Below are positions 17,653 through 27,623 of a stretch of DNA of 64,000 bases, piece after piece. Source of the DNA: Enterococcaceae bacterium OF42-14pH9A. GTDB taxonomy: Bacteria > Bacillota > Bacilli > Lactobacillales > Enterococcaceae. Numbering within the stretch: position 1 is the first letter of the stretch; each line of letters opens with the position of its first letter. Both the position numbers and the translations under genes were made by a program. The DNA lies in the NCBI GenBank assembly GCA_027692465.1, contig JAQEYU010000002.1, positions 558,001-622,000 of the forward strand, in the 5' to 3' direction. The notes beneath the pieces were generated by a model that did not search any database, had not been told where the DNA came from, and worked only from the letters and a program-made list of their open reading frames with translations.

Positions 17653-18338
17653 TTTTCATCTTCCTTTCGTTTTATGAATGTATAACTTAAGAACACGCTG
17701 AAAGCTGTCACCAGCAGGCCGATCAGCTGATACGGACCGGCAGCTTCACCGGTCTGCGGCAGTTTCTTGATCGGGTCGCGGCCGGTTCCCGTCGGTTTTA
17801 GCACCGGCTGCGGTGGCCGAGGAACTGCCGGATCCGGCCACTTTTTGAACTTGCAGGTAAGACTCAGCTGCTCGATCTCGGCTTGAGTCTGCGGATCTAT
17901 TTGCGGTAAAAACAAAATCAGCGGGACCAGCCGGTGATCTCCCACCGCTGCATCGGCCACAATCAGATAGGCAGCATCTTGTCTGTCGTTGTATCGGGGA
18001 AGCTGCAACGCAATCGGCTCCTCAGCGGTCAGCTTGATTGTTAATTGTTGACGCAGGGGCAGATTATTTTCGGCAATAAATGCCTGCAGCTCTCCCTGCT
18101 CCTGCCATTGGGCGGCCAGCCGCTTTTTGGCTTGCCCTTCTGTCAATCCGCTGGCATGACGCCAGGTACTCAAGTCATACAGCTGCAAAGTCAAGGTATC
18201 TGTCGCAGAAATCCCTTCCTCCTGCAGACTGCAGTAAAGATCAACGGCAATCTGCGTCTGAGCATAGACAGATGTTGTCGGGAGCAGCAGCCCGCAGGCG
18301 ATCCCCAAAAGCAGCAGCCAGCTGCGGATTTTTGTCAT
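17649..18338 (-). CDS. Small LPXTG protein, probable basal (anchor) pilin
   Basis: A 229-aa secreted protein. A signal peptide (cleavage after VYA) precedes a compact beta-rich domain (about 30-165). Then come a proline-rich tail (PAVPRPPQPVLKPTG), the sorting signal LPQTG, a membrane helix and KRKEDEK. The single domain plus Pro-rich tail resembles FctB/GBS-type basal pilins that attach the fibre to the wall; it is much shorter than EbpB of E. faecalis. The ATG at 18338 has AAAGGAGG eight bases upstream and overlaps the tip-pilin stop codon (ATGA). An earlier in-frame start is unlikely. Confidence 0.88.
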   Translation of the reverse strand: MTKIRSWLLLLGIACGLLLPTTSVYAQTQIAVDLYCSLQEEGISATDTLTLQLYDLSTWRHASGLTEGQAKKRLAAQWQEQGELQAFIAENNLPLRQQLTIKLTAEEPIALQLPRYNDRQDAAYLIVADAAVGDHRLVPLILFLPQIDPQTQAEIEQLSLTCKFKKWPDPAVPRPPQPVLKPTGTGRDPIKKLPQTGEAAGPYQLIGLLVTAFSVFLSYTFIKRKEDEK

Positions 18339-21300
18339 AGTGAGCGCCTCCTTTGACCCCAATAAGCTCCTAAACCCCACAGCAAGCCACCAGCCAGGAT
18401 CAGTCCGCCAGCCGCTTTTACCAGCCTCACGGTTCCGGGTCTGCCGGTGGCCGGCAGCACCGCTTTCACGGTATTTTTCACCGTCACGCGAATCGCGTTT
18501 TTCTCCGCAGCCAGGCCGCCGCTGCCGGTCACATCCGGATGTTCATCGATCGTCACCTGACCATCCTCATCGATGACGATCGTGACTGCCTCAATCAGTC
18601 CCAGATAGCCAGGCGGTGTTTTTGTTTCCTGCAGACGGTATCTGCCCGGACGCAGCTTATCAAAGACAAACTGACTCCCCTCCGTACGTTCCTGCCGATA
18701 TCCGGCAGGACCTTCCAGCAAGAAGCCCGCACCGGTCAATGGTCGTCCTCTTTCATCCTGCTTACTTACAGTCAGCGTGAAATCCGCCAGCTCATTGGTG
18801 ATGGAACCGTCTTGAGCGAGCCCCGTCGCTTTGGCCACCAGCTCCGTCCCGTCAGAAGTTTCCGTCACTTCAATCTCGAAGTCCGGCATTTGTTGATAAC
18901 CGACAGGAACGCGACTTTCCGTAACCCGGTAGCTGCCAACTGCCAAGTCAGGAATCGTGACGACCCCCGTATCATCCGGCTGGGCCGAAGCGGCTGCCTC
19001 TTTGCCGTCTGCTTTGCGAGTGACGGTAAATTCAGGCCGTTCCTGTAAAAACGGTTGGCGGCTGCCGCCCTTGAGTTTAGTGAAGCGAAAGTCCGTCTGC
19101 AGCAGCTGATTGGTGAGACGAACACCCGTATCCGGGAGAGTTTCGGAGGTGAAGGTTTCCGGTTGGCTGGCAGCAAGCCGGTAGCCATAAACCCGATCAA
19201 CTTTGACAACGCGATACCGGTAAGCTGCTCCGGAACGAACTGCCGCAAAACTGTCCTGCCACGCTGCTGTTTCCTTCAAAGTCAATTCCTGAAGCGGTTG
19301 CCAGCTGCCCGCTTCAAATACCTCCAATCTCACCGTGAGATTCGGCGGGCGCAGCTGCCAGTAGTCGGCCGTTTCATGGAGCTGATCCTGCCAAATTTTT
19401 TGCACAGGGATGACGAAATCTTCCGTTACCACTCTGGCAGAAGGCACACCGAAATCCAAAATATCTACAGTCCGTTCCGGTGTAGGCTCCAGGGTGGTTC
19501 GCTGGTTGAGGGGATACCATCTTCCGGAAACGAACGCCTCTGTTTCTTTCAGCTGCAGTGTGTAGGTCAATTCCAGTTCCTGTCCACCGCTGAGATTGAT
19601 ATTGGTCACCGTCAGACAGCGGGGATCGCTGCTGTCAAGAACCGCCATTTCCTCCGGCGGGATGATTTCTGCACCGTTGGACACTTGGGTAAGCGTCGGA
19701 GTCAGCTCAGGATCTGAGACCAACTCCCACATCTCAGCCAATGGATCCGTCACTCGACCGTTATCGACGCTGCGGATGATGGTCAGATACCATTCTTTCA
19801 GATCCTCCACCAGATTCGTCGTATCTGCTGCATCATGGAAAAAGTAATCTTTGGCCTCGTCACCGGTGGCATCAGCCTTCTTGCTGGCCAGCTTGTACAG
19901 TCCCCGCTTCAATTCTTCTGTCGTATGCTCGACCCCGGAACCTGTGTCATCGCCTTTGATCCCGATCGCCAGAGTATGAATCTCGATGCCCGCATTTTTC
20001 AGATCCTTGGCGGTCGAATTGGTGGTGGTCAAATGGCTGTTCAATACGCCATCGACAGCTGCTTTCAGTTTGGTGGAGTTGCCGCTGTTGAAATTCGTAC
20101 CGGTGAAATATTCCCCGTCCATGCTCATATTGAAATCAGAAAAATAGTAGGGATCGAAATACATCTCTGAATCTTCTTGAAAACTTCTCGGGTTCCAGCT
20201 GCGATTGGGGGCCCCGTCAGTCAAGATAAACAACAGCTGCTGCCGCGGTTCAGCCGGATCAGCTGCTGCATCGAACAAATCTTTGGCCTGCTGCAAGCCC
20301 CGTTGCGTGAATGTATGCCCATCCGGCAAACTTTGCTCATAGGCGTTGACCATCACATCCCAGTCTGCCTCCTGATCGGATATGGGAAACGCGACATCAT
20401 CAACCACGTAATCCGAGAAATAATGCATCCCGATCCGCAGATTCCCTGTCCCCTCTTCATTGGCTGCCTGCAGCTCCTGGATAATCTTCCGAAAAGCAGC
20501 CGCAGCATTTTTCTTGAGGCTCGCGCCCTGATCGTCAATCAGCATCGAAGCCGAACTATCCAGCAGGAACACGACATCGATTCCCGGCTTGTAAGTCGTA
20601 TTGCCGCGAACGTTCAGCTTTACCGTAAAACGATCGGAAATTTCCGTCTCCTGAGCGTATTTGCGAAGAGCAATGTTGGTGGTTTCATCGTCGGGGCCGT
20701 GTTGGATATAGGAATTTTCATGGGTATCACTGGTTACATCCCAGGAACTCACACCATCCCAGCCCTCCACTGCCGCGTGTCCCCCCTGGTGATTGCGCAC
20801 ATGCGCCTGCTTTTCCGGCTGCCAATAATGGCGGGGAAACAAACCGGAGTCATCCGTCTGATAATCGGGAATTTTGTTTTCGTAAATGGCATTTGTGGCC
20901 TGGATGGAAGCCTGATTTCCGCTATTCTGGGGAAAATCAGTGAGGGCTTCTTTTGCAGGTGGTCCCAGCAGATCGGCCGGCACTGTTTTTGCTGAATTCG
21001 CCGATCCTGAAGAGCTTTCTGCTGCCAAGGAGGCTGCTGTGTCCGGGGAAACTGTCGCCTCCTGCTCCGACTGCTCTGAACTTTCTGTTGCACGGTCTGA
21101 AGTACTTTCTTCTGTGCTGTCTAAGGTGTTGTCTGCAGCTGATTCTTCCTCAGCTGTCTCAGCGCCGGTATTCGGATCAGCAGATAACAAAAAGCGGGCC
21201 TCATAGCTCACCGACGCAGCTCCTGCCAGCAGCCGGACCTCCAGCTTCAAAGAATGCCTTTCCAGCAGTTGCGTAAGCCTGACGAGCTGCTTCATCTCTG

Positions 21301-21637
21301 ATCCGGAAGATCTTTCTGTCAGCCAACCATCGTCGGCCCATTGCATCTGCTCCGGCGGTGGATAGGTGATTTCGCCGCCGTCCGGAGCAGTGATTTTGAT
21401 TGTCAACTGTTTTTTTTCTTGTGCATCCTGCTCCTTTCTTTCCAATACCAGTTCCCAGATCCTGTGTTTTGTGGTTTCTTTGACTTGATAAGCGATCCTC
21501 AGCAAGTCATTGTCCACCAGAAGTGCTTCTTTGGTTTTGACTTCCTCGGCTAAAGCAGTACTTCTGCCACTCGGCCAAAGCTGCCCTAAAAAAGCAAGCA
21601 GCAGCACTATCACAGTGAACACGCGGACTTTTTTCAT
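18335..21637 (-). CDS. Pilus tip adhesin with von Willebrand factor A domain
   Basis: An 1100-aa secreted adhesin of the EbpA/RrgA kind. A signal peptide (residues 1-30) is followed by a beta-rich N-domain and a Ser/Glu/Thr-rich linker (about 165-240). A vWA domain (about 355-650) has the MIDAS motif DSSAS after DVVFLL, with later TDGAPN. At least two Cna-B repeats carry E-boxes YRVTESRVPVGYQ and YRLQETKTPPGYL. It ends with LPATG, a membrane helix and RRRSL. It is the first gene of the pilus operon and is preceded by GGAGGAGGAGGG. The vWA domain would bind a host or surface ligand, unknown here. Confidence 0.94.
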   Translation of the reverse strand: MKKVRVFTVIVLLLAFLGQLWPSGRSTALAEEVKTKEALLVDNDLLRIAYQVKETTKHRIWELVLERKEQDAQEKKQLTIKITAPDGGEITYPPPEQMQWADDGWLTERSSGSEMKQLVRLTQLLERHSLKLEVRLLAGAASVSYEARFLLSADPNTGAETAEEESAADNTLDSTEESTSDRATESSEQSEQEATVSPDTAASLAAESSSGSANSAKTVPADLLGPPAKEALTDFPQNSGNQASIQATNAIYENKIPDYQTDDSGLFPRHYWQPEKQAHVRNHQGGHAAVEGWDGVSSWDVTSDTHENSYIQHGPDDETTNIALRKYAQETEISDRFTVKLNVRGNTTYKPGIDVVFLLDSSASMLIDDQGASLKKNAAAAFRKIIQELQAANEEGTGNLRIGMHYFSDYVVDDVAFPISDQEADWDVMVNAYEQSLPDGHTFTQRGLQQAKDLFDAAADPAEPRQQLLFILTDGAPNRSWNPRSFQEDSEMYFDPYYFSDFNMSMDGEYFTGTNFNSGNSTKLKAAVDGVLNSHLTTTNSTAKDLKNAGIEIHTLAIGIKGDDTGSGVEHTTEELKRGLYKLASKKADATGDEAKDYFFHDAADTTNLVEDLKEWYLTIIRSVDNGRVTDPLAEMWELVSDPELTPTLTQVSNGAEIIPPEEMAVLDSSDPRCLTVTNINLSGGQELELTYTLQLKETEAFVSGRWYPLNQRTTLEPTPERTVDILDFGVPSARVVTEDFVIPVQKIWQDQLHETADYWQLRPPNLTVRLEVFEAGSWQPLQELTLKETAAWQDSFAAVRSGAAYRYRVVKVDRVYGYRLAASQPETFTSETLPDTGVRLTNQLLQTDFRFTKLKGGSRQPFLQERPEFTVTRKADGKEAAASAQPDDTGVVTIPDLAVGSYRVTESRVPVGYQQMPDFEIEVTETSDGTELVAKATGLAQDGSITNELADFTLTVSKQDERGRPLTGAGFLLEGPAGYRQERTEGSQFVFDKLRPGRYRLQETKTPPGYLGLIEAVTIVIDEDGQVTIDEHPDVTGSGGLAAEKNAIRVTVKNTVKAVLPATGRPGTVRLVKAAGGLILAGGLLWGLGAYWGQRRRSL

Positions 21638-22150
21638 TCCATACCCTCCTCCTCCATTCTGCCGGGTTTCTCTGTGCCCTTTTCAGTTTAACGAAAATCC
21701 GCAGCCGCTGTTTTTTCACAATTTCTCATCGATCAGTTATTTATAATCGTTATAAACTGCGTCGTGATTTAATTTTTACGAATTCAGGCAACTATTTCTT
21801 CAGATCCTTTAAAAAAGGTAAATTTTATTCATAATCAAAAAAATTAAATTCGATAACCATTCAGAAAAAATACGTAGCTGCCGGGATTTCCCGCTTTAAA
21901 GCAGCGACTTGAAAAATCAAAACGTTATTTTTTATTGTGAATGGTGCCCTCCGAAACACCGCTGATCTGTCATTTTTTAGCCACTCCACAGTAAAGAAAA
22001 ATATCCTATCTGCCTGATCGCTATCCGGTCACTTACGCTTGGAAACCGAACGAAAAGGTCCAAAACAGTTGCGACTGAGGTCCTCCCTGAAGCTTCCCAT
22101 GGATTTTTCACCGAATGTCTATCTTTTTGTAAAGGATTCCACTAAAATAG
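21638..22150. promoter_or_regulatory. A+T-rich control region of the pilus operon
   Basis: No gene is seen. The first 300 bp are strikingly A+T-rich compared with the surroundings and include the perfect palindrome TTTATAATCGTTATAAA (21740-21756), about 100 bp before the tip gene. Mga/AtxA-type regulators bind curved A+T-rich DNA, which fits this region and the broken regulator at 13 kb. I could not fix a convincing -35/-10 pair. The right part leads into a repeat element. Confidence 0.45.
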
Positions 22151-22324
22151 AGGGTGTCTGAAAATTCCGGGAAAAAAGAGCTTTTCGCGTTTTTCTGCGA
22201 GCAGCAGCCCAAAGCTGGAGCTGGATCCGGCTAGCTTCAGCGGATATCAGCCAGCAATAATGAAGGGCTTGCCCCAGACTGTCAAAAACGGTGATCTGTC
22301 ATCAGTATTTTCCGACACGCCCTA
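22151..22324. repeat. MITE-like element, family 2, copy 1
   Basis: A 174-bp element. The left end is AGGGTGTCTGAAAATTCC and the right end, read inverted, is AGGGCGTGTCGGAAAATACT. The inside differs from the other copies and has no open frame. It ends 38 bp before the CapA-like gene. Confidence 0.65.
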
Positions 22325-22362
22325 AAAGCAGACATTGAATTATCCAAGTTTGGAGGAAGATC

Positions 22363-23721
22363 ATGAACCGCAAAGAACGCGCCATCCAAAAAAGCCGGCG
22401 GGAAACCCACGCCGCACTGGTGATTTTCGCTGCCATTGCCCTGTTTTTCTGTGTCGACTTGTACCTGATGCAAAAGGCACCGGCCAAATCTGCCGGTGGA
22501 ACTCCCGACACCGCACTGACAGCTGACAAGAACAAAGGCAGCGGCGACCAAAAAGAAGCCGCAAAAAAAGACGCTGACAGCACCCCGAAAAAGGTCACTA
22601 TCACCGCCAGCGGAGATATGTTGTATCATTATATTTTGTACGGCAGTGCCTACGACGGAAAAAATTATGACTTAAGCAACGATTTCGAACAAATCAAGCC
22701 GTTGATGGATAAAGCTGATCTGTGTCTGGGAGATTTCGAAGGCACCATCAATCCTGATATGCCCTTGAGTGGTTACCCGATGTTCAATGCTCCTGCTGAC
22801 GTTGCCAAAAGCATCCAGCAGGCGGGCTTCGATGTCATCGACCTGGGACACAACCACATTCTGGATACCGGCATCGACGGTCTTTTGTCCACTGCCAAGA
22901 CTTTTCATGACTTGAATGTGGATACGATCGGCGTCAATACCGACGAAAACAGCGACATTTTGGTCAAGGAAGTCAACGGCATCAAGATTGCACTTTTAGC
23001 CTATGCGTACGGCTTCAACGGCATGGAAAATACACTGACACAAGAAGAATATGACAAGTATCTCCACGATCTGAATATGGACAAAGTCGCAGCCGATCTC
23101 AAAAAAGCCGAAGAGATCGCCGATATCACAGTGGTCATGCCCCAGGACGGGGAAGAATACGCCCTGCAGCCTAACGAAGAACAACAGCAAAAATACCGGC
23201 AGATGATCGATCTGGGAGCCGATGTTATCTTCGGGGGACATCCTCACGTAGCCGAGCCTACTGAGATCATCGAAAAAGACGGCGAAAAGAAATTCATCAT
23301 CTATTCCATGGGCAATCTGCTCTCCAACCAGCGTTACGAAACCATCCAGAACTACTGGTCCGAGCGTGGTGTCATCATGGAAGTGGAGCTCACCAAAGAC
23401 GGCGATAAAACCAGTATCACAAATATCGTACCCCATCCCACCTGGGTCTCTAAAGAACTGATGGATGGCAAGACCTATACGCAAAACGGCGTCGTCAACC
23501 AATCTTATGATTATCAGGTCTTCTTGGCCGAGGATTATCTGAAAGGTGCCAAGTATGCCGACAAGGTACCGGCAGAACAGCAGCAGCGGATCGAGACCGC
23601 CTATAATGAAATGATGGATCTTTTGGATTTGAAATGGCCCAATGCCAACATCAAAGCCGATGGAACCCCTGCAGAAACCGCTTCTTCCCAGACAGAAACA
23701 ACTGCAGACAGCAGCAGTTGA
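22363..23721 (+). CDS. CapA/PgsA-family membrane-anchored metallophosphatase-like protein
   Basis: A 452-aa protein with a single N-terminal membrane helix (about residues 20-38), a charged Lys/Asp/Ala-rich spacer, and an extracellular PGA_cap domain of the calcineurin-like fold. Motifs are ASGDMLYH (Asp metal ligand), CLGDFEGTINPD, DLGHNHILDTG and FGGHPHVAEP. Related proteins support poly-gamma-glutamate capsule making, but most homologues in lactic acid bacteria have no proven role, and no capBC genes are present. A Thr/Ser/Glu tail ends the protein. The ATG has GGAGG upstream. It is a single-gene unit with its own terminator, beginning right after a MITE-like repeat. Confidence 0.9.
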   Translation: MNRKERAIQKSRRETHAALVIFAAIALFFCVDLYLMQKAPAKSAGGTPDTALTADKNKGSGDQKEAAKKDADSTPKKVTITASGDMLYHYILYGSAYDGKNYDLSNDFEQIKPLMDKADLCLGDFEGTINPDMPLSGYPMFNAPADVAKSIQQAGFDVIDLGHNHILDTGIDGLLSTAKTFHDLNVDTIGVNTDENSDILVKEVNGIKIALLAYAYGFNGMENTLTQEEYDKYLHDLNMDKVAADLKKAEEIADITVVMPQDGEEYALQPNEEQQQKYRQMIDLGADVIFGGHPHVAEPTEIIEKDGEKKFIIYSMGNLLSNQRYETIQNYWSERGVIMEVELTKDGDKTSITNIVPHPTWVSKELMDGKTYTQNGVVNQSYDYQVFLAEDYLKGAKYADKVPAEQQQRIETAYNEMMDLLDLKWPNANIKADGTPAETASSQTETTADSSS

Positions 23722-23728
23722 TAGATAG

Positions 23729-23782
23729 GAAAACCCGCAGTAGTGAACCGCAAAAAAAGCGGCCGCTGCTACGGGTTTTTCT
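23729..23782. terminator. Bidirectional intrinsic terminator between the CapA-like gene and helD
   Basis: The outer stem AAAACCCG/CGGGTTTT has an inner CCGC/GCGG stem and T runs on both strands. It overlaps the helD stop. Confidence 0.8.
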
Positions 23783-25920
23783 TATTGAAGCGAAGGTAAT
23801 AACGGCGTCAGCAGACCCGGCCACAGGATAGCCACTGTTTCAGTTCCTCTTGAGATTCCGGTGTACAATAATTGCCGATCCCGACCGCTATGATAATTTG
23901 CTTTTGAAACATCGTAAATCAAGACATGAGAAAATTCCAACCCCTTCGCTAATGCAATTGGGTAAACTGCGAGTCCCCTGCCTTTTGGTAATCGGTGTTC
24001 CAATACTTCAGCTTCGGTTACCGTTTTCGTCAAAATTGTTAATGAAGACAAGCCCGCTTCATCGGCATAATCGGCTATTTTCTGAGCCGGTTCCTCCTCA
24101 TCTGCCAAAGCCAGCAGCGTCACTGCAGCCCCTTTTGGCCGGACTGACTGGATTTCGATTTGGTGGGGATCTTTCAGCAACGAGCTGAAAAGGCGGGTGA
24201 TATTGCCGCTGGAGCGATAGCTTTTCGCAAGGGGATAAACAGTGACCCGGCCTTTGCCAAAGATTTTCGCGATTTCGCTAAAAGGAGTCTGGGAATCGAA
24301 AATCGCCTGGTTCTCATCGCCCACCAACGTAAAGTGTGCTCTGGGAAAAAGGATCCGAATAAACTGCAGCTGTGCCGGTGTATAATCCTGGACCTCATCG
24401 ATCAGAATCATTTTGAAAGCAGGCACTGTCAACGGCTCCACCAAAACATGGTGCAGATACAATCGCGCTACGGCCAGATCAAGATCCAGCTTTTCCGACA
24501 ACGGAGGCAGTACCGCACCCGCATAATTGAAATAAGTCTCCGCAAAAAGCTGCTCTTCTGACAACCAGGAAAAATCCTTGATTTGGCGGCTGATGCTCCG
24601 GTAACGCTTTTGCAACAGCTGCAAGCCGTATTCAGCCAACCGGTCTTCGGAATCAAATTCGATCAATTCTCCCAGCAGACGCCGTTGATCGGCTTCCGTC
24701 AGTGACAGCAGTTGTTGCCGGATCCGAGGGCTGCGTCCCTGGCGGATCAGATGGCGTTCCCATTCCTGAAGCAGCCGGGATTTGACTCCCTGCAGCCGTT
24801 CGGAAAGTCTGCCGGCAGGAGTTTCTTCAAACAGTTCTTTGATGTGTTCCTTGGTGATCAGCGGCTTTTCCTTGTAGGAGATATTTCTGAAGCGGGGCAT
24901 CACTTCAGAAACCGCCGACATCGCCTGCAAAAAAGCAGTGGAACGCAGCGTATTGCGCAGCAGGGAATCATCCGTTTCACTGATGCGTTGGAAATATGCT
25001 TCCTCTGTCTCCAAGTCTTCTTCAAAGCCCCCCAGCCCCGCCACCAGCTGCAGTAAAGTGTAGGTCGCCGGATTGGCTTCCCCCAGACTGGGCAGCACCT
25101 GTGCAATATATTTCCCGAAAGAACGATTCGGCGACAAAATCAGCATCTCATCGACACTGTATTTGTCCCGATCCCGATACAGCAGATAAGCGATTCGCTG
25201 CATGACCGTCGACGTTTTGCCGCTGCCGGCCACGCCGTTCACCAGCACGACCGGACTCAATCGATCACGAATGATCTTATCTTGTTCCGCTTGGATTGTA
25301 GTGGTGATATTCGTCATCTGCGCCGAGTTGTCCTCTGCCAGTGCTGCCAACAGGACATCATCCTGGATCGCTGTCCGACTATCAAACCAATTCACCAACT
25401 GATCATGATCGGTGATCAGCTGGCGGCGGTTATCGATAACCACTGGGATTTCCTTTGAATCTACCCGATAAGCCGAAGCTCCCAGCTGATTGTTGTAAAA
25501 CAGCTCCGCAACCGGCGTGCGCCAGTCATAGATCAGATCCTGATTGTCGGTATCGGTAAAACCGTTGATCCCGATGTAAAAATCGGTTGCTTTCTCTCCG
25601 TCTGAAAAGTCGACTGTAACTTTGCCGAAATATGGCGCCGGCAACAGCCGTTCGACTTTGTCCAGCTGCTTGCGGGCATTAGCCAACTGCTGATTGTACT
25701 GATCGATCTGCCGGTTCAACGCTTCGATATTGGCATAAGTATCCAGATTATCGGCGAAATTGTCGTAATTCACCCGCACCTCCCCGGTCAGCTCCTGAAT
25801 TGCAGACTTTCCCTGCGAATTTTCGGCTGCAATCAACTGCATTAGTGCCTGCTGCGCTGCCACTAATGCTTGATACGTTTCCTGTAACCGTTGTTCCTCG
25901 ATTTCTCGTGTGTTGACCAA
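23782..25920 (-). CDS. helD: HelD-type RNA polymerase recycling helicase (UvrD-like)
   Basis: A superfamily 1 ATPase of the HelD group, about 712 aa, that releases stalled RNA polymerase from DNA. The order is an N-terminal coiled-coil arm (about residues 1-100, Gln-rich) that enters the polymerase secondary channel, a family-specific DFYIGINGFTD region, Walker A GVAGSGKTS, Walker B ILIDEVQDYTP, motif GDENQAIF, and the C-terminal motif YTGISRGT. The start is uncertain. I prefer the TTG at 25920, about eight bases after GGGAG; another TTG 13 codons upstream is possible. It stands alone between a convergent gene and ackA. Confidence 0.9.
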   Translation of the reverse strand: MVNTREIEEQRLQETYQALVAAQQALMQLIAAENSQGKSAIQELTGEVRVNYDNFADNLDTYANIEALNRQIDQYNQQLANARKQLDKVERLLPAPYFGKVTVDFSDGEKATDFYIGINGFTDTDNQDLIYDWRTPVAELFYNNQLGASAYRVDSKEIPVVIDNRRQLITDHDQLVNWFDSRTAIQDDVLLAALAEDNSAQMTNITTTIQAEQDKIIRDRLSPVVLVNGVAGSGKTSTVMQRIAYLLYRDRDKYSVDEMLILSPNRSFGKYIAQVLPSLGEANPATYTLLQLVAGLGGFEEDLETEEAYFQRISETDDSLLRNTLRSTAFLQAMSAVSEVMPRFRNISYKEKPLITKEHIKELFEETPAGRLSERLQGVKSRLLQEWERHLIRQGRSPRIRQQLLSLTEADQRRLLGELIEFDSEDRLAEYGLQLLQKRYRSISRQIKDFSWLSEEQLFAETYFNYAGAVLPPLSEKLDLDLAVARLYLHHVLVEPLTVPAFKMILIDEVQDYTPAQLQFIRILFPRAHFTLVGDENQAIFDSQTPFSEIAKIFGKGRVTVYPLAKSYRSSGNITRLFSSLLKDPHQIEIQSVRPKGAAVTLLALADEEEPAQKIADYADEAGLSSLTILTKTVTEAEVLEHRLPKGRGLAVYPIALAKGLEFSHVLIYDVSKANYHSGRDRQLLYTGISRGTETVAILWPGLLTPLLPSLQ

Positions 25921-26332
25921 TCCACTCACTCCCTGCTGAATCTGCTGACGACTTTGCAACTTCCATCGACCTTATCAACGGTCAGCTACCTCCAAAAAAG
26001 CAAACAGCGCTCCAAGCCTATTACTGAATAGGGTCCCCGTGCGAACGCAATACTATCCGTAAAGACTGGATATGCAGTCTACACCCGCCGCTGCCCAAAA
26101 ACAAGTCTGTTTTTTGCCGCCCATTGGAGGTATAATAATAGTGGGAAGAAGAAAACCACTTTCAGTAAAAAAAGCCCCCCTGCCTTGTGGAGTAATTCCA
26201 GCTTCAATACTCCACCGTTACATTAAATGAAAATCCCACAACTGTCCGCAACTGGAACAGCATCGAAAAATTGGCGGCTGCCGGTAATTATTACTCGCTT
26301 CAGGCCACTGCCAACCACATAACTGTCTATCT
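25921..26332. other. Intergenic region with a possible gene remnant
   Basis: No intact gene. At 26123-26143 a GGAGG and TATAAT-like sequence precede a 29-codon GTG open frame (26141-26230). In another frame, 26190-26335 reads without a stop and looks protein-like (VRNWNSIEKLAAAGNYY), but has no start. Together these could be a frameshifted small gene. I do not recognise the product. Confidence 0.25.
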
Positions 26333-26369
26333 AAAAAGCCCTGTCCCTCGATTGAAGGACAGGGCTTTA
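26333..26369 (-). terminator. Intrinsic terminator of ackA
   Basis: AAAGCCCTGTCC pairs with GGACAGGGCTTT around a 10-base loop. Five T follow on the minus strand. It lies 12 bp after the ackA stop. Confidence 0.9.
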
Positions 26370-26380
26370 TTCATTCATAA

Positions 26381-27586
26381 TCAGCGCAATTTCGCACCCA
26401 GGCGTTGAACGTCGCGGGCGATAACCAATTCTTCATCGGTTGGGATAACAAAGACTTTCACTTTGGAATCCGGTGCGGTGATCTCAGCTTCTTCGCCGTG
26501 GATCAGATTGTTGACAGTCGTGTTCAGTTTGATACCAAACCAAGTCATCGGTTTCAAAACAGCTTCCCGAATGTAGGCCGCATTTTCGCCGACACCGGCT
26601 GTGAAGACAATCGCATCTACACCGTTCATAACAGCGATGTATTGGGCAATGTACTTGCGGATCCGGTCGGCATAGATTTCCAAAGCCAACTCGGCATCGT
26701 CATTGTGGCTGGCTGCAGCCGCTTGGACATCCCGCATGTCGCTTGAAATTCCGGACAAGCCCAGAATCCCGGATTTTTTGTTAAGGATATCGATAAAGTC
26801 ACCGACGTTTTCAATGCCTTCTTTGCGCATCAGATAAGGGATCAATGAAGCATCGATGTCACCGGAACGAGTACCCATAGTTACGCCCGCCAACGGAGTG
26901 AAGCCCATTGAAGTGTCGACAGATTTGCCGCCTTTGACCGCAGTGATAGAAGCGCCGTTACCGATGTGACAAGTGATGATCTTCGTTTCTTCTTCCGGTT
27001 TATTCAAAAATTCGATTGCCCGTTGAGAAACGAAACGGTGGCTGGTTCCGTGGGCGCCGTATTTACGTGCAGCGTATTTGGTGTAGTATTCTTTTGGCAG
27101 GCTGTACATATAGTCGACTGCCGGCATCGATGCGTGGAAAGAAGTATCGAATACTGCAACAGACAAGATATTTGGCAGGATATGGCGGAAAGCCTTGATT
27201 CCCATCGCATTTGCCGGATTGTGAAGCGGCGCCAGTTCAGCCAGCTCTTCGATTTTTTCCAAAACGTCGTCGGTGATAATCGTGGAATCTTTGAAATATT
27301 CCCCGCCGGCTACGACACGGTGGCCGACACCGGTGATTTCTTCATAAGAGTGGATGATCTCCAATTCAATCAGATGGTCCAACAGCATTTGTACGGCAAC
27401 TTCATGGTCTTTGATATCTTCTACTGTTTCAAACTTTTGGCCTTCACCGTATTTGATTGTGAAGATGGAGTCATTCAGGCCGATCCGTTCAACGATCCCT
27501 TTTGCGATGACCGTTTCAGTCGGCATTTGGTACAACTGCCATTTCAAACTGGAACTGCCGGCATTGATTGCGATTGTTTTGCTCAT
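26381..27586 (-). CDS. ackA: Acetate kinase
   Basis: A 401-aa cytosolic enzyme that makes ATP and acetate from acetyl phosphate, the final ATP-yielding step of mixed-acid fermentation. Family motifs are visible: [13 protein letters not shown] at the N-terminus, [31 protein letters not shown] (phosphate loop), [22 protein letters not shown], and [10 protein letters not shown]. Length is normal. The ATG has AAGGAGACC upstream. It follows the YtxK-like methyltransferase gene by 37 bp and shares its promoter, the same order seen downstream of comG in Enterococcus and Streptococcus. Confidence 0.98.
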   Translation of the reverse strand: MSKTIAINAGSSSLKWQLYQMPTETVIAKGIVERIGLNDSIFTIKYGEGQKFETVEDIKDHEVAVQMLLDHLIELEIIHSYEEITGVGHRVVAGGEYFKDSTIITDDVLEKIEELAELAPLHNPANAMGIKAFRHILPNILSVAVFDTSFHASMPAVDYMYSLPKEYYTKYAARKYGAHGTSHRFVSQRAIEFLNKPEEETKIITCHIGNGASITAVKGGKSVDTSMGFTPLAGVTMGTRSGDIDASLIPYLMRKEGIENVGDFIDILNKKSGILGLSGISSDMRDVQAAAASHNDDAELALEIYADRIRKYIAQYIAVMNGVDAIVFTAGVGENAAYIREAVLKPMTWFGIKLNTTVNNLIHGEEAEITAPDSKVKVFVIPTDEELVIARDVQRLGAKLR

Positions 27587-27623
27587 GTGTCTAGGTCTCC
27601 TTCGATTGTCTGTGTAGTGGTTT

